DNA of 64,000 nucleotides from Prorocentrum cordatum (lineage: Eukaryota; Sar; Dinophyceae; Prorocentrales; Prorocentraceae). The notes beneath the pieces are model-generated. The model worked only from the letters and a program-made list of their open reading frames with translations, was not told the DNA's origin and searched no databases. Location of the stretch: positions 617,501 through 681,500 of the forward strand of contig CAUYUJ010014338.1 in NCBI GenBank assembly GCA_963575745.1, written 5' to 3'. Shown piece after piece: positions 45,342 to 55,360 of the stretch (positions are counted from its first letter, which is position 1; each line of letters starts with the position of its first letter). The position numbers and the translations under genes were made by a program.

Positions 45342-45566
45342 GTATGTATGTATGTATGTATGCATGTATGTATGCATGTATGTATGTATGTAGGTATGTA
45401 TGTGTGTATGCATGTATGTATGTATGCATGCATGCATGTTTGTATGTATGCATGTATGTAGGTATGTATGTGTGTATGTATATGTATATGTATGTATGTA
45501 TGCATGCATGTATGTATGTATGTATGTATGTATGTATGTATGTATACATGCATGCATGCATGCATG

Positions 45567-45598
<32 letters not shown>

Positions 45599-45850
45599 CA
45601 TGTATGTGTGCATGTGTTTATGCATGGGTGTATGTATGTATGTATGTATGTATGCATGCATGCATGCATGTATGTATGTATGTATGTATGTATGTATGTG
45701 CGTATGTATGTATGTTTGTTTGGTTGTATGTATGTATGTATACATGCATGCATGTATGTATGTACGTACGTACGTACGTACGTACGTATGTATGTATGTA
45801 TGTATGCATGCATGCATGCACGCATGCATGCATGTGTATATACATCATTA
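45342..45850. repeat. (GTAT)n microsatellite with GTAC and TGCA runs
   Basis: About 500 bp of TATG repeats, with TGCATGCATGC blocks and a GTACGTACGTACG run at 45,760-45,786. Confidence 0.95.
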
Positions 45851-46376
45851 TATGTATCGACTCTCTCTCTCCCCTCGTCTTCCCTTGCTGTCCCCGCGCT
45901 TCCGCGGCCGCGAGGCTGCGGGGGGGAGCACCTCCATGGCGCAGCGGCTGTGGGGGCTGGCGTCGCGGTGCCCTTCGGGGGAGTGTGGCAGCAGCAACGT
46001 CCCCCAGGGCGGTTCAAAGACGCGATCGCCACGCGAGGCGGTGCGCTGGCCGGAATGCGGCACGACACGAGATTGCCCCCCTGAGCGCGATCTCTCCCCC
46101 CCTCAGAGGGCACGATAGGGGCGGGGGGGGGCCGGCTCGGGGCGGGGGGAACATCGACCTGGAATCGGCGACAAATCGCCGATGGATGCGGGATATGCTC
46201 CTGGGCAGGGTGGGCTATCAGGACGTATCGGCGATGAATGGGCGTTTGGAGGTCGATGCATTCCCACCTGAGCCCATCCCCTGTTCTCGTTGCCCCTGCC
46301 CCCCGCGAGAGTCCGACTCCCCCCCTGGCCTTACCAAAAGAATGAAGCGCGTGGAGCGGCACCTGTGTGTGGAGCC
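45851..46376. other. No gene seen
   Basis: GC-rich unassigned sequence. Confidence 0.4.
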
Positions 46377-46377
46377 A

Positions 46378-46552
46378 TTCAAAATGGGGTCCGATTAGAT
46401 GGTGTCGGAGGATTGCGTCGCATCGCCGATGCATCGGCGACGCCAGCGGTCAATCGGCGACGCCAGCACGGATAAAACCGGGTGCCGAACGCCGACACAT
46501 AGGCGATACCACGCGATCATCCGATCCCATCTACTCGAACCCCATTTTGGAG
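46378..46552 (+). repeat. Foldback (MITE-like) element, copy 2
   Basis: Terminal inverted repeats of about 25 bp: the left end reads CAAAATGGGGTCCGATTAGA and the right end, on the opposite strand, CAAAATGGGGTTCGAGTAGA; about 21 of 25 positions agree. The 125-bp interior contains CGCATCGCCGATGCATCGGC and repeated ATCGGCGACGCCAGC. There is no coding content. It shares several blocks with 30,768-30,935. Confidence 0.6.
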
Positions 46553-46559
46553 CCCTGGA

Positions 46560-47845
46560 GTATAAAGATCCGCCGGCGGCCCAGAAACTGGAACCACCTT
46601 GAAGGCTCCCGCTGCGTCGCGAGCGTAGGTGCGAGAAAGGGCGAAGTTCGTTGCCGCAACGTGTGCCTGGGCATCGGCCTCACCCCCTGCAACGAACAGT
46701 GGATACGGTCAGGAACTCTTGCTTAGCGCGTCGCGTCGGCGGCCCCAGCGACATGCTCTGCCCTGCAAGCTGATAGCGTGCCGCTCCGCTTCGCGGGGCG
46801 GGAGGATGGGAACAGCTCGAGACGTTGACGCTTGGGGACTTGGACGTGTTAGTTTTCACCCTGGGTGTTTGGTTGGCCGCTTGTATGTTTTGGAGCCGAT
46901 GGATCCCCCCGAGACATTCGGACATGTTTTGCTAAGACAAACGGGCGTGTTTTGTTTATTTCGGGTTTCGAGCATTCTTTTGCACTGCGAAATGCACTGG
47001 TGGCATAAATTGCTCAAGTTTTGCCATTGCGAAGAACTCAATCGTGACCTCTTGTTTCATCGAGTGGGGATATTGCGACGAAAAAGCTGCTAATATCACT
47101 GAAACGCTGCGAGCCGTCAAGCTCGTCCACGCCTGCGTGGCGCACACACGAGCACCCTGGAAAAAATCGAGCCCCAGGGTCAAACAAATGAGGGTTTTGG
47201 ACCGTCGCCCAATTTTTGAGTTGCTACCGCAAGGGATCCGAGAAGAACTCCCAAACAGTACGGCGTCACGATCCAAAAAAAACTAGAACAAGCCCCCCAG
47301 GTTGGCACGCCGCCATGCCATTATTCGATTTCGGTCGACCGCCAGAAAGGACATCGAAAACTCAACCAAATATGTCTTTTCGTTGCCCCCCCCCTTCGGT
47401 GCCGCCTTCCTGCCTCCACTCCTTTCTTTTCTTCGATACATGGTCGCGATCGGCAGCGCGGGCCACGGGCCGCCCCGGGCCGCGCCCAGCCTTGCTTGGC
47501 ATGGGGCAGACTGAACGGCACTGCGAAGAGGGTGAGAAAATGAGGAGTGGGGTCGCAAGCAAGCAGAAGGATAGCGAAATCACGAGGAAGGAAGGCGCCC
47601 GGGGTCCGAATTGTCGAGGATAGAGGGGGAATGCCGAGACGTTCTCCACATGTTTTGTCATCATCGCTCACGCCCCCCTCTTCAGATTATCTGGCCTTCC
47701 GCGCCATTGTGGCTCAGCTTAATTAATACCGTTGCATGCCCCTCATTCTAAATTCTCACAATGTGTGATCGATGTCATTGTTGCTCTGCGGCTATCCATC
47801 GGGCCTCTTGCGTGAGCCCCATTCAAAAAACCGTCGGTATTTTCC
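46560..47845. other. No confident gene upstream of the seven-exon gene
   Basis: Moderate-GC sequence with several short open frames (for example 46,629-47,093 and 47,044-47,286) that carry no motif. An additional 5' exon of the gene to the right could lie here; GTATTTTCCTCAG ending at 47,849 looks like a splice acceptor. Confidence 0.4.
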
Positions 47846-47849
47846 TCAG

Positions 47850-48099
47850 CCAGATTGGTTGAAAGAGAAGGTCGCCAGGGCTGGTTTGGGGCATAATTGG
47901 CTTCAGAGCCACTGCAATCCCACGAGAGACGAATTTGCAAAATGGAATTCTCGAGTAGCTATGTGCAGCGTGATTGCAAAAATCCAGCCAGGGCAGCTTG
48001 GCCACCATGGCATCCTCACTGAATGGACTCAGGAGGCTGAAGCTCTTTGGAATTATCTCATGGGCATTCGCCCGATACCGCCTGCACCAAGTCGACAAG
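47850..48099 (+). CDS. Exon 1 (first visible exon) of the seven-exon gene
   Basis: Reads in frame from a pyrimidine-rich acceptor (TTTTCCTCAG, ending 47,849) to AAG|GTAGCA. It encodes a tryptophan-containing helical stretch (DWLKEKVARAGLGHNW, then EWTQEAEALWNYLMGI). The true translation start is not resolved; the frame stays open back to about 47,772. Confidence 0.5.
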
Positions 48100-51000
48100 G
48101 TAGCACTCGTGCAGCCAATGCCCGGGGGTGATGACGAGCTTTCCCGTCATGCTAAACTCGGCAACGATCAATGGGGATACCTGTGTATGAACGCGTTGAT
48201 GTATACGACATACGACATATATATACGACGTGTAGTTCGAAACGAAACTGCCCAGGGTCAGACCTCAAACGCCCGCCCGCTTGTACAGTGCCATCGGATG
48301 GTGCTGCGGATCACATGAGGCCCCGCGATTGCTTTACTGTCGAGATTCAACAACTGTTCGTGGCAAAACCTCCTGTGCAAGTCTCATCAAAACGGAATGC
48401 TAGGGGCACCATTGTATCTTCAGTGCAAGTCAGGTGGAACGCCATCTTCGATTCAGGTGTTGTCCCTGATGCTGGCGTGAGCAGAATCTGGAACCCCGTG
48501 ATTAACCAGTATAGTGGACGGAGCTTTCTGGACATACTTCGGGAACATTCGGAAGCAATGAACATTCAGCCAGGGAAGGCCCCAGAGTGCTATTGGGTGC
48601 CGTTTCCAGTTCTCAGGATGATCGAAATGGGTTTGTGGAAAACGTTGATTGTGAGCGCGTCGTGGGATAGTGCGTTGCCAGCTCAACTTGGCTGGCCAAG
48701 CGATGAGTGGCGGCTGTCTCTTGGTGCGCGTCTGGGTATGCGAATGCCTACAGTTCAAGTTGAAACTACAAATCTCGATGTGCGAAAATTGCAGGCCCTT
48801 GTAAGTTTGCTCCGCCGGTGCTGGTCAAACATCCCCTCAAGAGGTCAGGCCGTTGGCGACAATTTGGGCTTTCAGCTAGAGCGCACTGTTCTTCGGCTGG
48901 ACGCAACTATCGAACACCTGCTGCGAGAACGAGTGGGCGCTGCATATGCGGACAGAGGTTCGTTCAAGTGGGAAGGTCATCATCTTTTGAAGGCCGTGGT
49001 TGCAGCCTCTGCATTGGGCCATCGCAGTCGCCTCAAGACTTCGGTGGATGTTTGCATTGACCTAGCTGTCCCGCGCACAATGGCTGAGATGTGCAAGGAG
49101 AGATACAAACGCCTCACAAAATTGATCCCACCAGCTCCCACTATTTCAAGATCGCAGTTTCAGGTCGACGCGGCCTACATGCTGACGGTCGCGCACCAGC
49201 GGCAGCAGGCAACCACGTGCAAGTTCAGACATTTTATGGCAGATTCTTCTCCTCAAGCAGGCGAAAGGCTAGACTCCAAATGTAAATTCGTTTAACGTTG
49301 ACGCCAGAAGCATAACCCTTTGCCATCACTCCGAGTCCTCATCCATTCGTGCTTTGATCCATCCATTCGTCCTCCACCCCCAACCTCGTGCCAATGCTGC
49401 TCTTGCTCCGCCTTCCCATCGGTGCCATCTCTCTTCTCTTGGGGCTGGGCCTGGAGGATGGTTGGCCCATTTAGCATCCAGGCATCTCGCCTCGCTTAAC
49501 CTCCGACTCTGATAAGGCCCCCCATTGCTTTCTCGCAGTGCTTGCTCCACTCCCCCCAGGTGAAGATTGGCTGGTCTCGAGCTGCCTCGAGGTCAGCGCC
49601 GGCGAGGTCGCGGGCCTTCTCCGCAACGCGCACAGTCTCCAGCTATCAGCGTGCAGGTGGCTAGCAGCATTCGCAGATGGACGGTCAGAGGAACGCGATC
49701 CCGATGACGATACTTTGCAATCCATTGCGCAGGCTCGCCAACATGCTGGCAGAAGGTTGGTCAATTGCATGCAGATTCACAAGCAGATTCCCATTGCACT
49801 TGGCAGTAAGGCGTCCGGGCTGGAGCATAAGACACATGCGATATTGCATGCACTTATGATGGAGACGGTTGGGATGGATCACCTGCAGAGGGAGGCCGAC
49901 ACGATCGCATCTTTTACTACAGATATGGGAGTCGAATTTGGCATAGCCGACGCTGAGGGTGGCTCCATAGATGTGTATTTCCCGAGCTGGGTGCGTCAAA
50001 GACTCCAGCCTGATTCGATGGATGAGTCCAACTTTGGCTCCAGCGTGCCGACTGTGTGGCGGCCAATTCCAGAGATGCGGAACTTTCCAATGCCAAATGC
50101 GTTTGTTGTCCCAGGTATGCTCCATATTCTCGACAACTTGGAACACAGCATGGACAATACCCTATGCAATTTCAAAGATTGGCTTCCAGGGTTGCAAGCA
50201 ATCACCACTCTACTGGGCGAGAAACACCACAGAGAACTATTCGTTGAAAAGTGCATCCGGTCCCGCCCAGAATTTCGGCACTTCGAAGACTTGTTCAAAA
50301 CCGACATGCACACCACCAAGAAATGGCGATGGGGTGCTGTAGTCGACGTGCTGAATGATCTCATGAGAGTGATGGGGGCCTTGTCTGCGGCGTGGTGCCA
50401 GTCTCGATTCCTATCCGGACCGGGGCTGTCAATGTCGGATGTGGGAGGGGGGTCAGGGCCAAAGGCCGCAGAGAGCCTCGGGGGCAATGCGAGGGCAACG
50501 GGGCCACGAGAAAACTCAACCACAAGGCACCTATGGGGGGCCGTGGGACCGAGGGGGACCGTGGGACCGAGGGACCAAACTGGTTTTGATTGGCCGTGGG
50601 ACCGAGGGGGAGGGGAAAAGTTGTTTTCTGTGGCTTTCGGCCCTGGCCCTCCCAGGAAGCGCCGAGGAGGTGAGGGCCGACGAGGACCTGAACCCAGATA
50701 TCATTACTCGCACAGTCAATAGCTCCTACTGGTGGGCATATGCGGCCATGCTTCGAAACATCCATGGGATTGTACGGGATCTGCGAACCTGGTCAGAGGG
50801 ATGTACTTGCCATGACTGGCTCCACTGGAAAGCAAACGCAGATGCTGCTGAGGAGCTTAAGCAATGCAATGCCCATACGTCCCAGAACGATACTTTCGAT
50901 GGTGTTCGCTTCCAATGCCCTCTGAAAAGCTTGAGGGCCCCTGAATTGGCATCTGAATCGGGGCCCGATGGTCGAATAGGCTCCCTCATGGAGGAGATCT

Positions 51001-54000
51001 GTTCGAGAAGGTTAGCTTACATTCTTGGACCATGCGCGGGCCTGTCGCCAGAAGATCGGGGAAAAGTTCTGTCCGATTTCACATTGGGTAAGGCTGCAAT
51101 GCGACACGAGCTCGTGACGAAGATGAGGCACTGGGAAGTCTTACCATGGAAACTCATTGGCCTGGCTCACCATCTGCCCGCTAAGGCAAAAGCAGTTGCA
51201 CGAGAAGCGATAACCATGTTCGACACTTCTCCGCAAGACCCTGCTCTTCACCATAGGCTTACACTGGCATTCTTGAGGCCGGGCTCCGCTCTGCGATCTC
51301 AATTGGAACAATTTGCACACTCTTCGGCCAAGCTCGACGAGCTACCCGATCTACTGCAACGGGTAGCGCCGCTCGCTTTCATCGCAGTGGCAGAGCGGAG
51401 AGGAGAGGGGGACCATTCCATCATCGCCAAAAAGACTAGAGGCAAGAAGGTAAGCCCAGCTTATGTGAGCATTACGTTGCGGCTGCCAATGATTGTACGG
51501 GCGCTTGAAGACAAGTCGACAGCACAACAGATAATTGAACACTTTGAGAAGATGCGGAAACCTCAATCGGCAATGATCAATCTTGGCATGAACCACCACC
51601 CGCAACTCCGTCATTTGAGGCACATGCCTAAAAGATGGTGGGCATCCGTCCGGCTCCTCGAGATGGCGACCTATTGCGCTGACCCCGAAACCAAGTTCCA
51701 TCAGTACGAGGCCGCCCGGAAAGCTCACGATAAGGCAAAGAAGCGCACTAAAAAGAATGCCAAGGCCATGCGCATCAACACCAAAACAGTTTTGAGTGAG
51801 GAGGTCGTGCTGCGCACGGCCCTTATCGATCATTGTCAGCGTCAGATGCGGCCAGGTGTTTGGTTCTCAGTGAATGCAGACGCCGCTCGCTTGCCCAGCG
51901 TACAGGTGGCCCTGGCGCCAGTTCACCGCCAAGGCTTGCCGCCTCGGCCAGGCTCGAAGCAGGGGCCTGGTAAATTCGCGATGATGCCTGAGGTCGACGA
52001 CTTCGCTGCGTCGGCCAGGACTGCGCGGCTCTGAGGAGGAAGGGGGGGGGGAGGAGGAGGAAGAGGAGGAGGGGGAGAAGGGGGATGAGGAGGAAGAGGA
52101 GGAGAAAGAGGAGGTGGAGGTGGTGGTGGAGGAGGAGGAGGAGGAAGAGGAGCAGGGGGTGGTAGGGGTTTTTTCCCAGCGCAACGTACCAGGAGGAGGT
52201 GGAGGATAGGGAGGCAGAACGGCGGCAAGATCTCAAGTGCATGTCGAGTAACTGGCATGTCGGAGCGAGCCCACTGGAATGCTATGTTCCATCTTCGCCC
52301 TCCTTTCCCTCTCTGTCACCGTATCGTCCTTCTCCTGACCACCCTCCGTGATTTCTCCCATTGTGTTTTGATCCTCCGTCACCTCCTCCTGCTCCGCATC
52401 TCGCTTACCATCGCCACTTGTATACGCTGTGCGTGTACCCCAGGACCGAGGACTCCATCGTGCCGGCGGGCTCGTCCAGGGACGTCTATTTTCAGATTGT
52501 CAAGAGGAACGCTGGACGTGCACACCTGGTGCCCGTCCCCGCTGCCAGCGGGTCATCCTTACCAGCGGATTCATTCGCAGTCCTTCTGCACAGTCTTGTA
52601 CATGTGCCTGGTACTCCCGCCGCGTCCATGCACGTGGACGTGGACCCACAGCAGGCTGTAATGACGGCGTCGCCGTCGGCAATACTGAGCTTGAAACATA
52701 TCGACCTGGAGACTCTGAATTGTTCTTTGCGCTCTTGGTCAGTTGACAGAACCGCAAGATTTACGCTCCGAGGCTACTCTCTGGACGAAGCTGAATGCGC
52801 AGTCTTAGAACGATTAGTTGTAGCAGGTGCAGTTGATGGCTCGGACAGCGTGCTCACAATCCATTCCCGAGAAAACGAAGCATCCATCCTACTGAACGCA
52901 TGGCTTCAGCAGGGCTTAGCTGTGATCCATCGGACAACGCCAGACACCACTGAGTGGCAGATGAGTTCGATGGCCGCCCGCGCGCTGACTATGTCGCAGC
53001 GCATCCACTCGGACATATTGCTATCTGCTCCGCGTCCAAGTATCGAGTGGGGTGATGCGGACGCTTGGGAGTTGCTTTCTCATTTGACGGCGTTGGGGTG
53101 GAAATGGTCTAGACTACCCAACGCCATACAGAGGCGACGAGCAATTGTGCCGTACCAGCCCGGAGGAGATCTAACGTTTTATACTCAGTCCCCCAGTTGC
53201 GACCTGAATTATTTGAGGGTTTTGGCGTTGGCGCCTGACTTGTTCGAGTCAGGCTTGACATGCATACGGCATTGGACGGCGGACAAGAAGTACTACAAAC
53301 GATTGTTATCTGGCGACGTCGGTTACGAGGCCCTCGAAGACACAGATGGCGCCCCTCGAGGGAGGCGCATGCTACGCCCAGATACAGATGAACTGCTCGC
53401 GCTCCCTTGTAAGCGCAGTGCACAAGCTGCGCTCGAAGATCAGCCTGTGGCAGCTCCCCGGCCATCACGGCCTAGAGTGCGACAGCCTCCGAAGTGTGAT
53501 GATGAGGACAAGGACCAGGACCTACTCAGGGCTGGAACCTATCACAGTAGAGGTAAACAAGCGACTGAATACGCATCTCTCTGACGGCATCCCAAGTGCC
53601 TTGCAACACATATACCATCTAGACATCTAAGTACCCTGCCCCTACACGGCTCCGCTAGTATAATGGGTCCAGGACCGCAGGGGGGGGGGGGGGGAGGGAC
53701 CTAGAGATAATTACTCGGATGCGTATGAGGTAGCAGCAGGAGGGCTTATGAGGTAGCTACGGGGAGGGCCCAGGGCCGTTATGTAAATCAAGCAGCTATA
53801 GGATGCCACAGGGGTGATGCCAAGCAGTGTTCTTGACATTTGGGTAGCCATGGGGAACGCTTGATGCGTGTCTATGCGTTTTGATGCCCAGGATGCGCAA
53901 CTTGCCGACCTGTTCGAGGACTCCGATTCCGATGCGCTGGACTCGCATCGCGATGACGACCCTGGCGACGACGGCGACGCTGGCCAAGGTGGCGCCGGGT

Positions 54001-55360
54001 GCGGTGGCGGGAAGCTCGCAGCAGATGATAAAGATCTCCAGGATGCATTAGAAACCTTGTTTGAGGAGATCGATCAGGCTGACGCCGCTGAAGGCTCGGT
54101 GCAGCCTGAGAGAGCGGATGGCCCGCTTGGCGACGCCAGGTTTGGAGAGGCGGCAGGCGCTCCAGATTGGCCTCCCGAGGCATCGCGGGCGCCGACGACG
54201 CCAGAGTCAGATGCGCCAGTCAGGCCACCTTCGGGGCCAGAGCTGACAGACTCAGACCTCTTCTCGCAGGTGTCAGAACCGCGAGAACCGCCCCCGCCAG
54301 AGCCATGGGCGCCAGTCCCGCCACCATCGGGGGCAGAGCCGACAGACCCTGTCTCGCCGCCAGAGCCACAGCCGCTGACGCCTATTGGAGGGACGGCGAC
54401 GCCGGAGTGGCGCCCGCCAGAGCCAGCGTCGCCAGACCCGCCCCCTCCATCGCCAGAGCTTCCAGCACCGCCAGAATTGCCTCCCCTATTGCTAGAGCAT
54501 CCAGCGCCGCCAGACCCGCCCCCTCCAGCGCCAGAGCCTCCAGCGCCGCTTCCGCCGCCTGCGGCGCCGCCCCCGCCAGCACCTGCGCCGAAGGCGAAGG
54601 CGGACCAGGGTAGTGTTGTTAGACCACGACCAGAAACGCTTCGGAATACGATTTCAAAGGGAATACTTTCAGGTGTCGCCCACTGGGGCCTTGTGGCTCT
54701 GTGCAGACTACATAAGTAAGTGGTTCGATAGCCCCCTGATGTTGAACGGCGTTTCTGATTAATCCGTCTATCACCACTGCGCTCCTGCAGGCGCTCCCCA
54801 AAGGACGAGCGGCCCGCGGCGAAGGCGCAGGCCCAGGCGGTATTGGTCAGATCATTGGCCCTTTCAGGTTCACTCATAGAGCGCCTGGGCCTGCATCCAA
54901 ACACGGGGGCTGGCAGGCGACATGCCCGTATCACCGCAAGAATCTCAAAACTGCATGCACTAGGACGGTTTCGATGAGGGGCGACACGATCGCTGACATG
55001 GACGAGGCGCTGAATACCTTGAAGCATTGGTGTTTGGTGGCGCTATCGTTTCATCGCAAGAGTGGCCATGGACGGTACGTGCCTCCCCTTGACTCTCCGT
55101 TGGCTGGCGCTATCTTAGACGCGCGGCTGAGGGCCATGGAGCCCCCAGCTGAGAGGGTGATCCCTGATTCAGAGATGCCACCAGAGGAGTCCGGGGACGA
55201 GGACGCGGCCGCCGCCGCCGCGGCGGCTGACGCGCCTGGGCCACCAGTTGCGGGAGCCGCAGCGCCGCCCGCAGATGGGGCTTCAGATCGTGGAGGTAGC
55301 AGCAGCAGCTCGAGCAAGTCGAGCAGCTCTTCCAGTTCCAGTTCTAGCTCAAGCGATTGA
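47850..55360 (+). CDS. Seven-exon gene, ~1,950-residue uncharacterised protein
   Basis: Seven open blocks in changing frames can be joined in frame: 47,850-48,099, 48,256-49,260, 49,560-50,447, 50,656-52,018, 52,444-53,518, 53,892-54,608 and 54,791-55,360. The sum is divisible by three (1,956 codons including stop). The 5' end is open; there may be more exons or a trans-spliced start. Order of regions: helical N-terminal part, a central part with TTDMGVEFGIAD and VPGMLHILDNLEHSMDNTL, a Cys/His patch, an RHxI-type charged region, a globular block, an acidic and proline-rich stretch, a Cys/His C-terminal domain and poly-Ser. From memory it belongs to a large uncharacterised family in dinoflagellate predictions; the function is unknown. 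A transposase-like role is one idea only. Confidence 0.7.
48100..48255 (+). other. Intron 1, GT-AG, 156 nt
   Basis: Donor AAG|GTAGCA, acceptor GCCCAG|GGTCAG. Phase 1; removing it joins g|gg as glycine and keeps the frame. Another acceptor at 48,288 would also be in phase, so the right boundary is provisional. Confidence 0.5.
48256..49260 (+). CDS. Exon 2 of the seven-exon gene
   Basis: Encodes about 335 residues, mostly helical and globular. Landmarks are DCFTVEIQQLFVAKPP, QVRWNAIFDSGVVPDAG, YWVPFPVLRMIEMGLWKTL and, at the end, FRHFMADSSPQAG, where the conserved-looking DSSPQ block is split by the next intron. Reading continues past 49,260 as open sequence to 49,295 but loses the family-like pattern, which supports the splice site. 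Confidence 0.65.
49261..49559 (+). other. Intron 2, GC-AG, 299 nt
   Basis: Donor GCAG|GCGAAA, acceptor CCCCAG|GTGAAG. Phase 1; joining gives G-E-D-W-L in frame. The junctions form an imperfect direct repeat, AGGCGA and AGGTGA. GC donors are rare in most eukaryotes but reported as common in dinoflagellates. Confidence 0.65.
49560..50447 (+). CDS. Exon 3 of the seven-exon gene
   Basis: About 296 residues. It contains TTDMGVEFGIADAEGG at about 49,914-49,961 and FVVPGMLHILDNLEHSMDNT at about 50,102-50,161, followed by LLGEKHHRELFVEKCIRSRP and KTDMHTTKKWRWGAVVDVL. The spacing of acidic residues (D ... D/H ... E) is reminiscent of an RNase H-fold nuclease or transposase, but I cannot show that these residues are catalytic. 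Confidence 0.65.
50448..50655 (+). other. Intron 3, boundaries provisional
   Basis: Best in-phase solution is GGGAG|GGGGGG to CTCCCAG|GAAGCG (phase 1, 208 nt). The donor would be GG, which is unusual; an alternative donor a little upstream is possible. The intron contains a short tandem repeat (GGACCGTGGGACCGAGG) at about 50,540-50,600. The frame switches here, so some intron or frameshift is required. Confidence 0.4.
50656..52018 (+). CDS. Exon 4 of the seven-exon gene
   Basis: About 454 residues, the longest exon. YWWAYAAMLRNIHGIVRDLR is followed by a Cys/His patch (EGCTCHDWLHWKA, then FQCPLKSLRAPELA) that could bind metal. Further on come HHLPAKAKAVAREAI, ERRGEGDHSIIAKKTRGKK with SPAYVSITLRLP, and a basic helix (KAHDKAKKRTKKNAKAM). 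It ends in FAASAR at a GA donor. Confidence 0.68.
52019..52443 (+). other. Intron 4, GA-AG, 425 nt, with a GGA tract
   Basis: Donor GGCCAG|GACTGC, acceptor ACCCCAG|GACCGA, phase 2; the junctions form a perfect direct repeat CAGGAC (52,016-52,021 and 52,441-52,446). The interior holds a GGA polypurine tract at about 52,033-52,160. Joining gives S-A-R-T-E-D in frame. Confidence 0.65.
52444..53518 (+). CDS. Exon 5 of the seven-exon gene
   Basis: About 358 residues. Starts TEDSIVPAGSSRDVYFQIV. The middle shows a winged-helix-like rhythm (LDEAECAVLERLVVAGAVDG) and WELLSHLTALGWKWSRLP; the end shows LTFYTQSPSCDLNYLRVLA and IRHWTADKKYYKRLLSGDVG. The final part is basic/proline-rich and then acidic (CDDEDKDQ) before the splice site. 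Confidence 0.68.
53519..53891 (+). other. Intron 5, GA-AG, 373 nt
   Basis: Donor GACCAG|GACCTA, acceptor ATGCCCAG|GATGCG, phase 0; direct repeat CAGGA at both junctions. It contains a G-run at about 53,681-53,693. Joining gives D-K-D-Q-D-A-Q-L in frame. Confidence 0.6.
53892..54608 (+). CDS. Exon 6 of the seven-exon gene, acidic and proline-rich
   Basis: About 239 residues. It begins acidic (LADLFEDSDSDALDSHRDDD), has an amphipathic acidic helix (LQDALETLFEEIDQAD), and then a long Pro/Glu/Ala region built from PEPPAP-like repeats. It is likely disordered and acts as a linker. The same bases read Ala/Ser-rich on the plus frame +1 and Gly-rich on the minus strand, which are shadows. Confidence 0.6.
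54609..54790 (+). other. Intron 6, boundaries provisional
   Basis: Two in-frame solutions exist. 54,610-54,803 is GT-AG and phase 1 (CCAGG|GTAGTG to CCAAAG|GACGAG). 54,609-54,790 ends at the stronger pyrimidine-rich acceptor GCGCTCCTGCAG but has a GG donor. Both lead into the same frame. Confidence 0.5.
54791..55360 (+). CDS. Exon 7 of the seven-exon gene, Cys/His domain and poly-Ser end
   Basis: About 189 residues and the stop codon. GPFRFTHRAPGPASKHGGWQ and ATCPYHRKNLKTACTRTVSM form a compact block with C-x2-H-x8-C spacing that suggests a zinc site; ALNTLKHWCLVALSFHRKSG follows. The tail is acidic, then poly-Ala, then a run of serines ending at 55,360. An AATAAA occurs at 55,503, but dinoflagellates are not known to rely on it. 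Confidence 0.7.
   Translation, partial: ALPKGRAARGEGAGPGGIGQIIGPFRFTHRAPGPASKHGGWQATCPYHRKNLKTACTRTVSMRGDTIADMDEALNTLKHWCLVALSFHRKSGHGRYVPPLDSPLAGAILDARLRAMEPPAERVIPDSEMPPEESGDEDAAAAAAAADAPGPPVAGAAAPPADGASDRGGSSSSSSKSSSSSSSSSSSSD

Noticed and set aside
45400-45840. Met/Tyr/Cys/Val-rich and His/Ile/Thr-rich frames of 200-365 codons
   Set aside because: Translations of a GTAT tetranucleotide array; the period of four makes all frames look alike.
50520-50610. CCGTGGGACCGAGGG repeats read as part of the seven-exon protein
   Set aside because: They lie between blocks that continue in another frame; an intron is the simpler reading.
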